Assembly: GCA_017481495.1 (NCBI GenBank)
Contig: JAFUPC010000125.1
Location: forward strand, 1-64,000
Source: Clostridia bacterium
GTDB lineage: Bacteria; Bacillota; Clostridia; Oscillospirales; CAG-272
Direction of reading: 5' to 3'
Length of the DNA: 64,000 nucleotides
The translations under genes and the position numbers were made by a program. The notes below the pieces were generated by a model, which saw only the letters and a program-made list of their open reading frames with translations, had not been told where the DNA came from and ran no database searches. This document shows, in pieces, positions 9,140 through 17,232 of this stretch (position 1 is the stretch's first letter; every line of letters starts with the position of its first letter).

Positions 9140-10318
9140 ATGACCAATCATCATCTCCCCGCGAATCCGCATTCCCGCCGCTCCCGCACACCGGTTCACC
9201 CGCACATCCCGGCGGCGATCGCCTCCTTTGTGAAAAACAACACTGTCTTCTGCATCGCCGTGCTTGCCGCCGTCATCACCGGCATCCTTGTTCCGCCGGA
9301 TGCGGAATATCTGTCCTATTTTGATTTCAAGACCCTGACCTGTCTGTTTTGTGTACTGGCTGTCGTCTGCGCCCTGCGCAACATCCGGTTCTTCACCTGC
9401 CTTGCGCGCGGGATCGTGAAACGGTTCTCGAATCTGCGTTCCGCCGCGACGGCGCTTATTATCATCACGTTTGTCGGCTCGATGCTAATAGCAAACGACA
9501 TGGCGCTTCTGACCTTTCTGCCGCTCGGGTATCTCGTGCTCACAGAAACGCACAAAGAAAAGCACATGGCGTTCGTGTTCATCATGCAGAACATCGCCGC
9601 GAACCTCGGCGGTATGCTGACCCCGTTCGGCAATCCGCAGAACCTGTATCTCTACTCTTATTTTGACATTCCGACAGGCGAATTCACCGCCATCATGGCA
9701 CCGCCGTTCTGTGCCGCCGTCGCGCTCATCCTTATCTGCTGTCTTGCACTGCCCAGAGAAACGCTGACCCTCTCCTACGGCGATGAGATCGTTCTGCCAA
9801 AGAAGCGCACCGCCGGATACCTCGTTCTGTTTGCGCTGTCGATTGTCATTGTGTTCCGCGTGATCCCGTACTGGCTCGGACTGATCGTCATTCCGCTGTG
9901 CCTGTTCTTTGCCGACCGCGATGCGCTGAAAAAGGTGGACTATCCCCTGCTCGGCACGTTCTGCGCGTTTTTCATCTTCTCCGGCAACATGGCACGCATT
10001 CCCGCGGTTCGCGCACTGTTCTCGGCACTGCTGGAGCAGAACACGATGCTCTTCTCCGCGCTCTCCTGCCAGGTCATCTCCAACGTCCCGACCGCGATCT
10101 TACTGTCGCAGTTCACGGACAACTACCGCGCCCTGCTCTACGGTGTCAACATCGGCGGCGCGGGAACGCTGATCGCATCGCTTGCATCTCTGATCACGTT
10201 CCGCGAATATGCAAAGCACAATCCGGGGAAAACGAAATCATATCTTCTTCTGTTTTCCGCGCTGAATTTCGGATTTCTGGCGGTGCTGATGGTATTTTGT
10301 CAGGTTGTTTGTCTCTGA
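9140..10318 (+). CDS. SLC13/ArsB-type anion permease
   Basis: A 392-residue polytopic membrane protein with about ten hydrophobic helices. A short basic N-terminus precedes the first helix (CIAVLAAVITGILV). The re-entrant-loop-like motifs FVGSMLIANDMALLTFLPLGYLVL and NIAANLGGMLTPFGNPQNLYLYS, and in the second half CQVISNVPTAILLSQFT and INIGGAGTLIAS-like NIGGAGTLIASLAS, are typical of the ion-transporter superfamily (SLC13, ArsB, CitMHS). The substrate (dicarboxylate, sulfate, arsenite) cannot be told. The ATG at 9140 is chosen because AAAGGAAG is 11 nt upstream; the longer open frame starts within the promoter. Confidence 0.88.
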   Translation: MTNHHLPANPHSRRSRTPVHPHIPAAIASFVKNNTVFCIAVLAAVITGILVPPDAEYLSYFDFKTLTCLFCVLAVVCALRNIRFFTCLARGIVKRFSNLRSAATALIIITFVGSMLIANDMALLTFLPLGYLVLTETHKEKHMAFVFIMQNIAANLGGMLTPFGNPQNLYLYSYFDIPTGEFTAIMAPPFCAAVALILICCLALPRETLTLSYGDEIVLPKKRTAGYLVLFALSIVIVFRVIPYWLGLIVIPLCLFFADRDALKKVDYPLLGTFCAFFIFSGNMARIPAVRALFSALLEQNTMLFSALSCQVISNVPTAILLSQFTDNYRALLYGVNIGGAGTLIASLASLITFREYAKHNPGKTKSYLLLFSALNFGFLAVLMVFCQVVCL

Positions 10319-10367
10319 CACCCTCCTCTCCCCCAAAATTTTCTCCGAAGAAATTCCCCGAAAACGA

Positions 10368-10396
10368 TTGCGCAAAAGCGAAAAATGTGGTATAAT
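10368..10396 (+). promoter_or_regulatory. Promoter of pcrA
   Basis: TTGCGC (10368-10373), 17 bp, TATAAT (10391-10396) preceded by TGG. Confidence 0.7.
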
Positions 10397-10485
10397 ATTA
10401 TATAAACGACATTAAAATGCACCATCTAACGAAACGGTTTGCTACTTATACAATATATTCTGCATAAAGGACTTGTGAATTTATC

Positions 10486-12930
10486 ATGGCACAACAAATG
10501 AATGTGGCCCCGGTGCCGTCGCTTTCCGCGCGGTATCTTGCGGCCAAACGCAATATTTTCGATACCCTGTATTCGTCCATGAACGAACGTCAGCGTGAGG
10601 CGGTCTATACCGTGAACGGGCCGCTTCTGATTCTGGCGGGTGCAGGTACGGGCAAGACGACCGTTCTTGTCAACCGCATCGCACACATCATCCGCTACGG
10701 CAACGCCTATTACGATGACACCGTTCCGGCGGGGCTGTCCGAGGCGAACGTCACGGCACTGGAGCAGTGCATTCAGACAATGCCCCCCGAGTCGCTTGGC
10801 GACCTCTGCGACAGCTTCACATCGGAGCCGTGTCCCCCGTGGGCGGTTCTGACCATCACGTTCACCAACAAGGCGGCAAACGAAATGAAGGAACGCCTTG
10901 CGCGTGTCATCGGCGAGCAAAGCGCGGAAATCTGGGCGGGCACGTTCCACTCCATCTGCGTCCGCATTCTGCGCAAATACGGCGACCGCATCGGCTACCG
11001 CTCCGGCTTCACCATTTACGACTCGGACGACACGAAAAAGGTCGTGCTCGAATGTATGAAGCAGCTGAACATCGACGACAAGCAGCTGCAGCCGCGCACC
11101 GTCATGAACACCATCAGCCGCGCCAAGGACAAGCTCCAGACACCGGAGGATTTCATCACCGAAGCGGGCAGTGACCTGCGGCTGTCGCAGATTGCTTCCA
11201 TTTATGAGCTTTACCAGAAGCAGCTGTTCGATGCCAATGCCCTTGACTTTGACGACATCATCATGCAGACGGTCAAACTATTGGCAAACGACGAGGACGC
11301 CCGTTCCTATTATCAGAACCGCTTCAAATACGTTTGTGTCGATGAGTATCAGGACACCAACCACGCGCAGTTCATGCTGACAGTCCTGCTCTCCGGCAGA
11401 TACCGCAACTTAATGGTCGTCGGTGACGATGACCAGTCCATCTACAAGTTCCGCGGCGCGACGATTGAGAACATCCTGCACTTTGACGATACCTATTCCG
11501 ATGCCCGCATCATCAAGCTGGAACAGAATTACCGCTCCACCTCCAACATCCTGAATGCCGCAAACTCGGTCATCCGCAACAACTTCGGCCGCCGCGGCAA
11601 GGAGCTGTGGTCGAAAGCCGGCGAGGGCGAGAAGATCGTCATCCGCAAGCTCGACAACCAGAACGAGGAAGCGCGCTACATCATCAACAAGATCATGGAT
11701 CAGGTCATCCGCGAAAAGCGGAAATACAGCGATTTCGCCGTATTGTACCGGGTCAACGCACAGTCTTCCTATCTGGAAAACGTATTTGCAAAATCCGGCA
11801 TCCCCTACCGTCTGCTCGGCGGCACGCGCTTCTACGAACGCAAGGAGATCAAGGACATCATCGCTTATTTGTGCGTCATCAACAACCCCTCCGACAACCT
11901 CCGTCTGAAGCGCATCGTCAACGAACCGAAGCGCAAGATCGGCGAGACCACGCTGAATGCGCTGGAAAACATTGCCGCATATGAAGACGTCACAATGCTC
12001 GATGCGATGCGGAACGCCGAAAACTATCCGACCCTTGCCAAGTCCATCACGAAGCTGCACGATTTCGCCTACATGATCGACCATCTGCGGGACATCGCAC
12101 AGACGGAAAAGCTGTCTGTTCTGTTCCAGAAGGTCCTTGAGCTGACCGGCTACATGAATATGCTGGAAGCCGCGGGCATCACGGAGATCGACCGCGTGCA
12201 GAACGTCAAGGAACTGGTTTCCAACGCCGTTGCGTATGAGGAAGCCAATCCCGAGGCAACGCTGTCCGGATTTTTAGAGGAAGTCGCACTGGTTTCCGAC
12301 ATTGACAACTACGACGAGAACGCCGATGCGGTGGTGCTGATGACCATCCACTCCGCAAAGGGTCTGGAATTCCCTGTCGTGTTCCTGCCCGGCATGGAGG
12401 AGGGACTGTTCCCGAGTATGCAATCTGCGATGAATCCCGAGGAGCTGGAAGAGGAACGCCGTCTTGCTTATGTCGCCATCACGCGCGCCAAGACCCGCCT
12501 GTACGCCCTCCACGCAAGAGAACGCCTGATTTACGGCAAGACGAACTTCAACCAGAAGAGCCGGTTCTTGGAGGAAATTCCGGAAGAATACGCCGTCATC
12601 GAAATGCCCAAGTCCATCCGCCAGCAGGCGGCGGAAGCGGAAGCGGCGGCAAACGGCGGTGTCGCACCCGCACCCGGCGAGCGCAAGAAGAAGATCGTTA
12701 TGTCCAAGGAATTCTTCCGCGAATCCGATTTGTCCTCCGGTGTCGGCAGAACGCAGAGCTATGACCGCTTCGCTCCCGGCGACAAGGTCTCGCACTTCAC
12801 GTTCGGAAAAGGCGTCATTCTCTCCGTGCGCGAGATGGGCGCTGACATTCTGTACGAGATCGCATTCGATACTGTCGGAACGAAGAAGCTCATGGCAACA
12901 TATGCGAAATTGCGCAAGTGCGAGGATTAA
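10486..12930 (+). CDS. pcrA: ATP-dependent 3'-5' DNA helicase PcrA/UvrD
   Basis: An 814-residue superfamily 1A helicase for repair and replication-fork maintenance. Q-motif NERQREAV, Walker A AGAGTGKT (residues 51-58), FTNKAANEMKERL (motif Ia), CVDEYQDTN (motif II, about 286), GDDDQSIYKFRGA (III), LEQNYRST (IV), TIHSAKGLEFPVVF (V) and VAITRAKTRL (VI) are all visible. The last 60 residues (DRFAPGDKVSHFTFGKGVI) form the Tudor-like C-terminal domain that contacts RNA polymerase in PcrA. About 45 residues are inserted between motifs I and Ia (about 69-115), absent from usual PcrA. Single gene with own promoter and terminator. Confidence 0.96.
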   Translation: MAQQMNVAPVPSLSARYLAAKRNIFDTLYSSMNERQREAVYTVNGPLLILAGAGTGKTTVLVNRIAHIIRYGNAYYDDTVPAGLSEANVTALEQCIQTMPPESLGDLCDSFTSEPCPPWAVLTITFTNKAANEMKERLARVIGEQSAEIWAGTFHSICVRILRKYGDRIGYRSGFTIYDSDDTKKVVLECMKQLNIDDKQLQPRTVMNTISRAKDKLQTPEDFITEAGSDLRLSQIASIYELYQKQLFDANALDFDDIIMQTVKLLANDEDARSYYQNRFKYVCVDEYQDTNHAQFMLTVLLSGRYRNLMVVGDDDQSIYKFRGATIENILHFDDTYSDARIIKLEQNYRSTSNILNAANSVIRNNFGRRGKELWSKAGEGEKIVIRKLDNQNEEARYIINKIMDQVIREKRKYSDFAVLYRVNAQSSYLENVFAKSGIPYRLLGGTRFYERKEIKDIIAYLCVINNPSDNLRLKRIVNEPKRKIGETTLNALENIAAYEDVTMLDAMRNAENYPTLAKSITKLHDFAYMIDHLRDIAQTEKLSVLFQKVLELTGYMNMLEAAGITEIDRVQNVKELVSNAVAYEEANPEATLSGFLEEVALVSDIDNYDENADAVVLMTIHSAKGLEFPVVFLPGMEEGLFPSMQSAMNPEELEEERRLAYVAITRAKTRLYALHARERLIYGKTNFNQKSRFLEEIPEEYAVIEMPKSIRQQAAEAEAAANGGVAPAPGERKKKIVMSKEFFRESDLSSGVGRTQSYDRFAPGDKVSHFTFGKGVILSVREMGADILYEIAFDTVGTKKLMATYAKLRKCED

Positions 12931-12988
12931 GTCCCGCCGTCCGGTGCCCGTTTTTTAGTATATTTTCATAAATTTCACAAAGAAGAAG

Positions 12989-13030
12989 CCGCAGTCCTTG
13001 GTTTAGAGAACTGCGGTTTTCGTTATTTTT
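12989..13030 (+). terminator. Terminator after pcrA
   Basis: CCGCAGT (12989-12995) pairs with ACTGCGG (13010-13016), followed by a T-rich tail. Confidence 0.8.
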
Positions 13031-13093
13031 CCTATCAAAAGAGATAAATAAAAAGCCATATTCATCATTTCTGACAAATTACGGTGATAATGC

Positions 13094-13122
13094 TTGACAA
13101 ATAGCATGGTGTGTGTTATAAT
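13094..13122 (+). promoter_or_regulatory. Strong promoter of the surface-protein gene
   Basis: TTGACA (13094-13099), 17 bp, TATAAT (13117-13122): both hexamers match consensus perfectly, one of the strongest promoters in the window. Confidence 0.85.
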
Positions 13123-13180
13123 GAATACACAGAGGAAAGTTCTGTTCTTTCAAATCTAAAATCAAAGGAGACCTATCAAA

Positions 13181-14077
13181 ATGAAAAGATTAGGCGCACT
13201 CGCACTCTCCGCAGTTATTCTGTCTGCACTCGCAGTTTCCGCTTCCGCAGCATACGTTGCTCCGGTCAAGGATTCCGCAAACATCAAGTACACCATTCCG
13301 CAGGGCTACACCGCTTGGGCAGCTGACGGTGTCATCTCCGACGGTGAATACGGTCAGATCAACTTCACGACCGACGAACTGTCCTTCGCAGCTTACGACG
13401 ATGCTCTTATTGATGCAGCAGCAGCAAACGACATCACCCTGTATATGTCCTACGATGCTGACTACATCTACGTTGCAGCTACCACCATCGCTAAGGATTA
13501 CATCTGCGAAATCGATGAATCCAGCATCGGCAATATGTGGGCAGCTTACGCAGTTCAGCTCTCCCTCGCTCCCGCAGGCGCAACCGATGGTTCCGAAAGA
13601 CTCGAGACCGGTTATGCTGAATCCTCTCTTGACGGTAACGACTACTCTGTCAACTGGTCCGACCCGATGGGCATGAGCTATCTGCCGGATGACAACAATG
13701 ACTACTGTGTCGTCGTCGGTTCCGATGCCATCGTTTACGAAATGAGAGTTCCGATGGAAGCATTCGTTGAGAACAAGCTCGTCGAAGGCGACAACTTCCT
13801 GTTCTCCATCATTTGGGCTACCGGTACTTCCGAAGGCGGCGCATCTGATGCTTACGTCCACGAACAGCTCGGTTACGGTGTCTCCGGTGACCCCGGTAAG
13901 GATCCGACCGGCCACGCTACCATCACCCTCGGCGCAGCTCTCGAAGCTCCCGTTGTTGAAGAGCCCACCGTTGACGCTCCCGCCGCTGACACTCCCGCTA
14001 CCGCTGATGCTGGTATCGTTGCAGCAGCAGCTGTTATGGCTGTCGCAGCAGGTGTCGTTCTTTCCAAGAAGCACTAA
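13181..14077 (+). CDS. Membrane-anchored extracellular protein with DOMON/CBM9-like domain
   Basis: A 298-residue exported protein: signal peptide 1-23 (cleavage near SASA), a beta-rich domain (about 40-255) with DGVISDGEYGQINFTT, DITLYMSYDADYIYVAATTI and YEMRVPMEAF, resembling the CBM9/DOMON-like ligand-binding fold, a Pro-Ala-Thr-rich linker (about 258-272), one C-terminal membrane helix (about 273-293) and a Lys-Lys-His tail. It probably displays a carbohydrate- or heme-type binding domain at the cell surface; the ligand is unknown. Alanine is mostly GCA/GCT, unlike the GCC/GCG of neighbours. With the consensus promoter and an AAAGGAGA site this suggests very high expression. Confidence 0.75.
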   Translation: MKRLGALALSAVILSALAVSASAAYVAPVKDSANIKYTIPQGYTAWAADGVISDGEYGQINFTTDELSFAAYDDALIDAAAANDITLYMSYDADYIYVAATTIAKDYICEIDESSIGNMWAAYAVQLSLAPAGATDGSERLETGYAESSLDGNDYSVNWSDPMGMSYLPDDNNDYCVVVGSDAIVYEMRVPMEAFVENKLVEGDNFLFSIIWATGTSEGGASDAYVHEQLGYGVSGDPGKDPTGHATITLGAALEAPVVEEPTVDAPAADTPATADAGIVAAAAVMAVAAGVVLSKKH

Positions 14078-14185
14078 TTAAAAGACTGACAGAACTTTCC
14101 GCAAACATGTTCCGATGACAAAGCACCGATTTTGTTTTGTCGATCAGATTTCGTTTCTGTAATTGATTACATACCTGTAATCAGG

Positions 14186-14219
14186 TACCGCATCCGTATA
14201 CCGGGTGCGGTATTTTTTT
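14186..14219 (+). terminator. Terminator after the surface-protein gene
   Basis: An 11-bp stem (14186-14196 with 14202-14212), five-base loop, then seven T. Confidence 0.9.
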
Positions 14220-14323
14220 GCGCCCGTCGTGACCTCTGTTCTCTTTCCGGGCAACGGTTTCCCGCCTGTCATCCGAACGCCCGGCCAAAACGGACGATGC
14301 GCCCGGAAAAAAAAGCAGAAGCA

Positions 14324-14337
14324 GAAGTGTACACTTC
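14324..14337. promoter_or_regulatory. 14-bp perfect palindrome near the XRE operator array
   Basis: GAAGTGTACACTTC is identical on both strands. It shares the AAGTG/CACTT half with operators 1 and 4 but has no 8-bp spacer, so it may be a different binding site. Confidence 0.5.
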
Positions 14338-14344
14338 AATCATT

Positions 14345-14362
14345 TGCACTTATTTAAGTGCA
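14345..14362. promoter_or_regulatory. XRE operator candidate 1
   Basis: TGCAC-N8-GTGCA, extended symmetry TTGCACTT/AAGTGCAA. It lies at the expected start point of the leftward promoter 14368-14396. Confidence 0.7.
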
Positions 14363-14367
14363 ATTCT

Positions 14368-14396
14368 ATTATACCACAACACCGCGCCGTTGTCAA
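14368..14396 (-). promoter_or_regulatory. Leftward consensus promoter inside the operator array
   Basis: Minus strand TTGACA (14396-14391), 17 bp, TATAAT (14373-14368) preceded by TGG: perfect consensus. Operators 1 and 2 flank it. No clear gene follows leftward; a 24-codon frame from ATG 14343 to 14269 lacks a ribosome binding site, so the product may be a short RNA. Confidence 0.65.
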
Positions 14397-14402
14397 TAGG
14401 TT

Positions 14403-14420
14403 TGCACCAATTTGAGTGCA
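14403..14420. promoter_or_regulatory. XRE operator candidate 2
   Basis: TGCAC-N8-GTGCA with flanking TT and T. It lies just upstream of the -35 box of the leftward promoter. Confidence 0.7.
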
Positions 14421-14470
14421 TTTTTTCAATAAAGCGACCGTTTCCGCGTTTCGGTTGAAAATATCGTCGT

Positions 14471-14488
14471 TGCACCCATCCGGGTGCA
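14471..14488. promoter_or_regulatory. XRE operator candidate 3
   Basis: TGCAC-N8-GTGCA, the most symmetrical site (TGCACCC/GGGTGCA). It covers the -35 region of the rightward promoter for the XRE gene. Confidence 0.7.
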
Positions 14489-14514
14489 TTTTTGATTCTT
14501 CCTCCTGTTATAAT
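14485..14514 (+). promoter_or_regulatory. Promoter of the XRE gene
   Basis: TATAAT at 14509-14514; the -35 is weak (TGCATT or GCATTT near 14485-14491) and overlaps operator 3. Expected start point about 14521, just before operator 4. Confidence 0.5.
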
Positions 14515-14526
14515 AAAGGTAGGTTT

Positions 14527-14544
14527 TGCACCGTTTCAAGTGCA
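14527..14544. promoter_or_regulatory. XRE operator candidate 4
   Basis: TGCAC-N8-GTGCA in the 5' untranslated region of the XRE gene, 61 bp before its ATG. Confidence 0.7.
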
Positions 14545-14605
14545 TACGTAATCGCACTTCACGTTTGCTGCATTCCCGAACCCAACGAAAGGAACCATCA
14601 TTGCC

Positions 14606-14830
14606 ATGAACCACGAAACCGAATACCGCATCGGACAGAACATCCGCCGCCTGCGCGAGGGAGCGGGTATGACGCAGGAGCTTCTCGCCGCCCGTCTCCA
14701 GCTTTCCGGCTGTGACATCACCCGCAGTGCCGTCGCCAAAATCGAGGTCGGGCAGAGACATCTGTATCCCGATGAGATCATGTTAATCAAAGAAATACTC
14801 GGTGTGGCGTATGAGGATATTTTTGCATAA
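14606..14830 (+). CDS. Small XRE-family transcriptional regulator
   Basis: A 74-residue protein that is almost only a helix-turn-helix domain: IGQNIRRLREGAGMTQELLAARLQLSG, ITRSAVAKIEVGQRHLYPDEIMLIKEILGVAYEDIF. It is the Cro/C1 type, with GMTQELLA and ITRSAVAKIE as the two HTH helices. GAAAGGAACC precedes the ATG. The upstream 280 bp hold four identical-format palindromes and two promoters, so it most likely binds there as a dimer and represses itself and the leftward transcript. It has no effector domain; the signal it answers, if any, must come from elsewhere. Confidence 0.85.
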   Translation: MNHETEYRIGQNIRRLREGAGMTQELLAARLQLSGCDITRSAVAKIEVGQRHLYPDEIMLIKEILGVAYEDIFA

Positions 14831-14845
14831 TTTTTTTGTTTTCTC

Positions 14846-14874
14846 TTTACAAATCCCGTTTTTTATGGTATGAT
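14846..14874 (+). promoter_or_regulatory. Promoter of the GH109-like gene
   Basis: TTTACA (14846-14851), 17 bp, TATGAT (14869-14874) preceded by TGG. Confidence 0.7.
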
Positions 14875-14934
14875 ATTATCAATGGAATTTTGTTTTCCGC
14901 TATACTATCATGAACAACCCCGGAGGAACCAAAA

Positions 14935-16170
14935 ATGAAAGAATTCGTCAACGTCGTATTCGTCGGTCTGGGCGGCCGCGGCTACGGTCTTCTGAACATG
15001 GTGCTGGACACCATGCCCGACGTCAACGTCATCGGTGTCTGCGACCTGTATGAGGACAGAACCGAAGCCGGCAAGAAAGCCGTTATGGACAAGCGCGGCA
15101 ACACCCCCGTCGCCACCACCGATTATCACGAACTGCTCGCCATGCCCGAGGTCGATGCCGTCATCACGCCGTCCGCATGGGATGCGCATATTCCCGTCTG
15201 CATTGATGCCATGAACGCCGGCAAGTACGTTGCCACCGAGGTCGGCGGCGCGTATTCCGTTGATCAGTGCTGGGAGCTGGTCAAGACCTACGAACGCACC
15301 AAAGTTCCGTGCATGATGCTCGAAAACTGCTGCTACGGCCGTGAGGAGCTGACGGTACTGAACATGATCAAGAAAGGGATGTTCGGCGAGGTCATCCACT
15401 GCGAGGGCGGCTACGAGCACGACCTGCGCGACGAAGTGGCACTGGGTCATGAGAACCGCCACTACCGTCTGGACAACTACATGAACCGTAACGGTGAGCT
15501 GTATCCGACACACGAGCTTGGCCCGATTGCCAAATATCTGAACATCAACCGCGGCAACCGGATGCTTTCCCTGACCTCAATGTCCTCCAAGGCGCGCGGC
15601 ATCAACCGCTGGATCAAGGAAAACCGCGGCGAGGATTTTGAGAACGCGAACTACGCATTTGCCGAGGGTGACGTTGTCATTACCTGCATCAAGTGCGCGC
15701 ACGGCGAGACCATCGTTCTGAAGCATGACACGACCCTGCCCCGCGCATATTCCCGCGGAAATGTCGTTCAGGGCACGAAGGGCATCTGGAGCGAAGACAA
15801 GTACGGCTGTATGTTCGACGGCTCCTGTGAGGGCGCATCCTGGGGACACAAGTTCACATCCATGAACGAATTCTTCCCCGAACACGAGCATCCGCTGTGG
15901 AAAGACTACACCGCTGTCGGCGGTCACGGCGGCATCGACTATCTGGTCATGCGCGGCTTCATCGAAGCCGTCAAAGCCGGCACGCAGACACCGATTGACG
16001 TCTACGACACCGCCTCCTGGATGGTCATCTCTATTCTCTCCGAAGACTCCATCGCCATGGGTTCCATGCCCGTCGCCATTCCGGACTTTACCAACGGCAA
16101 GTGGATCAAGCGCGAACCGTATGTGAGATCGAAGTACTGTCTGGAAGAGGTCTGCGAGGATCTGTTCTGA
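14935..16170 (+). CDS. Gfo/Idh/MocA-family protein, GH109-like
   Basis: A 411-residue NAD-dependent-oxidoreductase-fold protein. The N-terminal Rossmann motif VVFVGLGGRGYGLLNMVL and VIGVCDLYEDR bind the dinucleotide, and TEVGGAYSVDQCWELV marks the end of the Rossmann domain. The central stretch HYRLDNYMNRNGELYPTHELGPIAKYLNINRGNR closely resembles family 109 glycosidases (NAD-dependent alpha-N-acetylgalactosaminidase type), including the catalytic-type His in YPTHELG. It may therefore act on a glycoside, or be a sugar dehydrogenase. No signal peptide. A good terminator follows; single gene. Confidence 0.85.
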   Translation: MKEFVNVVFVGLGGRGYGLLNMVLDTMPDVNVIGVCDLYEDRTEAGKKAVMDKRGNTPVATTDYHELLAMPEVDAVITPSAWDAHIPVCIDAMNAGKYVATEVGGAYSVDQCWELVKTYERTKVPCMMLENCCYGREELTVLNMIKKGMFGEVIHCEGGYEHDLRDEVALGHENRHYRLDNYMNRNGELYPTHELGPIAKYLNINRGNRMLSLTSMSSKARGINRWIKENRGEDFENANYAFAEGDVVITCIKCAHGETIVLKHDTTLPRAYSRGNVVQGTKGIWSEDKYGCMFDGSCEGASWGHKFTSMNEFFPEHEHPLWKDYTAVGGHGGIDYLVMRGFIEAVKAGTQTPIDVYDTASWMVISILSEDSIAMGSMPVAIPDFTNGKWIKREPYVRSKYCLEEVCEDLF

Positions 16171-16202
16171 TTTTCCGGGATGTAATTTTATAAAATGAAA
16201 AT

Positions 16203-16245
16203 CACCGCACGGCTATCGGTCTGACTGACTTCGTGCGGTGTTTTT
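16203..16245 (+). terminator. Terminator after the GH109-like gene
   Basis: CACCGCACG (16203-16211) pairs with CGTGCGGTG (16232-16240), then TTTTT. Confidence 0.85.
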
Positions 16246-16299
16246 ATCATTGTTTTGCAAAAACTCCCGCAGGGAGTGAATAGTGAAGAGTGAAAAAGT

Positions 16300-16329
16300 A
16301 AAACTCCTGCACTTTCGTGCGGGAGTTTT
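16300..16329 (-). terminator. Terminator of tRNA-Arg
   Basis: Directly after the encoded CCA, AAAACTCC and GCAC arms pair around a GAAA loop, with one mismatch, and are followed on the minus strand by a T-rich stretch. A second small hairpin, ACTCCC/GGGAGT with loop GCA, lies at 16263-16277. Confidence 0.75.
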
Positions 16330-16405
16330 GGCCTGCCCGGCAGGATTCGAACCTGTGACCTTGAGAGTCGGAGTCTCACGCGCTATCCAGCTGTGCCACG
16401 GGCAG
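16329..16405 (-). tRNA. tRNA-Arg (anticodon CCG)
   Basis: The minus strand folds as a tRNA of 77 nt including an encoded CCA. Acceptor CTGCCCG/CGGGCAG, discriminator G, anticodon stem TGAGA/TCTCA with loop CTCCGAC, hence anticodon CCG, and TTCGAAT T-loop. The D-stem has one A-C mismatch and the T-stem base pair 49-65 is A-C. It reads CGG arginine codons. Confidence 0.9.
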
Positions 16406-16475
16406 AAAAGTTTCGGCTGTGGTGCATATGAAACTCCCCCTGTCCTCGGGGGGCACCTTGTGAACCGATATATAT

Positions 16476-16504
16476 ATTATACCACAACTTCACAGATTTG
16501 TAAA
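16476..16504 (-). promoter_or_regulatory. Promoter of tRNA-Arg
   Basis: Minus strand TTTACA (16504-16499), 17 bp, TATAAT (16481-16476) preceded by TGG. Confidence 0.75.
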
Positions 16505-16525
16505 GTATTTTTTGGAAATTTCCTC

Positions 16526-16554
16526 TTGATAATTTTCAGATTCTATGGTATAAT
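16526..16554 (+). promoter_or_regulatory. Promoter of the small membrane protein gene
   Basis: TTGATA (16526-16531), 17 bp, TATAAT (16549-16554) preceded by TGG. Confidence 0.75.
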
Positions 16555-16596
16555 ATAAAAAATCACGGCAAATTGTGCGAAGAAAGGGCTTTTTCC

Positions 16597-17220
16597 ATGA
16601 GCAAAGCAGGAAACATCGTAAAAATCACATTCAAATCTCTGATGCTCGGCATTTCACTGTTCATCTATGCGTTTTTCATTTTCCGTCTGTGTACAATGGA
16701 CGACCCCAAGGAAATGACGAAAATCATCTGGAACGACGTAAGCCGCGCCGCCTACGCCGCTGACCCTGCCGGATTTGAAGCGCTGGATCAGGAGCCGAAC
16801 ACCTACATCAACAACGAAGGCACGTTCTGGATTTCCAATGTCGTGTATCTTCCATCCGCCGACCAGCTTCAGCTGACCATCAAATACAACGACTCCACCC
16901 TCAAATATCTGAAACAGGCACTCGGCGACGAAACGCTTGTTCTTCCAGACGAACCGTTTTCCTATTCCCTGCTTGACGAAGACGGAAACCGCTACACGGC
17001 GTATTCCTCTGTTTCCCATCACAAGCAGAACTACAACTACCGCCGCCTGGTCTTTGAAGGCATTGACATGACAGACATCACCGATCTGTACGTGGATATC
17101 TATTATGTCGGAAACATCAACTACGGCGAAACGCCCTACGGCTCTCTCAAAGCGTGGGATGCGGATCTTGCAACCACGCCGCACGATGTGGAAAAGGATC
17201 TGCCGGACGATCTGAAATAA
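16597..17220 (+). CDS. Hypothetical single-pass membrane protein
   Basis: A 207-residue protein not recognised as a known family. One N-terminal membrane helix (about 12-33, SLMLGISLFIYAFFIFRL) is followed by a soluble, probably extracellular beta-rich domain (about 80-190: ISNVVYLPSADQLQLTIKYN, DEPFSYSLLDEDGNRYTAYSS, RRLVFEGIDMTDITDLYVDIYYVG). The ATG at 16597 is preferred over an upstream in-frame TTG because AGAAAGG sits 10 nt before it. It stands alone between its promoter and a weak terminator. Confidence 0.7.
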   Translation: MSKAGNIVKITFKSLMLGISLFIYAFFIFRLCTMDDPKEMTKIIWNDVSRAAYAADPAGFEALDQEPNTYINNEGTFWISNVVYLPSADQLQLTIKYNDSTLKYLKQALGDETLVLPDEPFSYSLLDEDGNRYTAYSSVSHHKQNYNYRRLVFEGIDMTDITDLYVDIYYVGNINYGETPYGSLKAWDADLATTPHDVEKDLPDDLK

Positions 17221-17232
17221 TGCAAAATGAAA

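Noticed and set aside
14269-14343. 24-codon minus-strand frame after the leftward promoter
   Set aside because: No ribosome binding site and no conservation evidence; kept only as a possibility in the findings.
14345-14544. Operator array as a CIRCE, LexA or NrdR site
   Set aside because: Half-sites and spacing do not match those consensus sequences.
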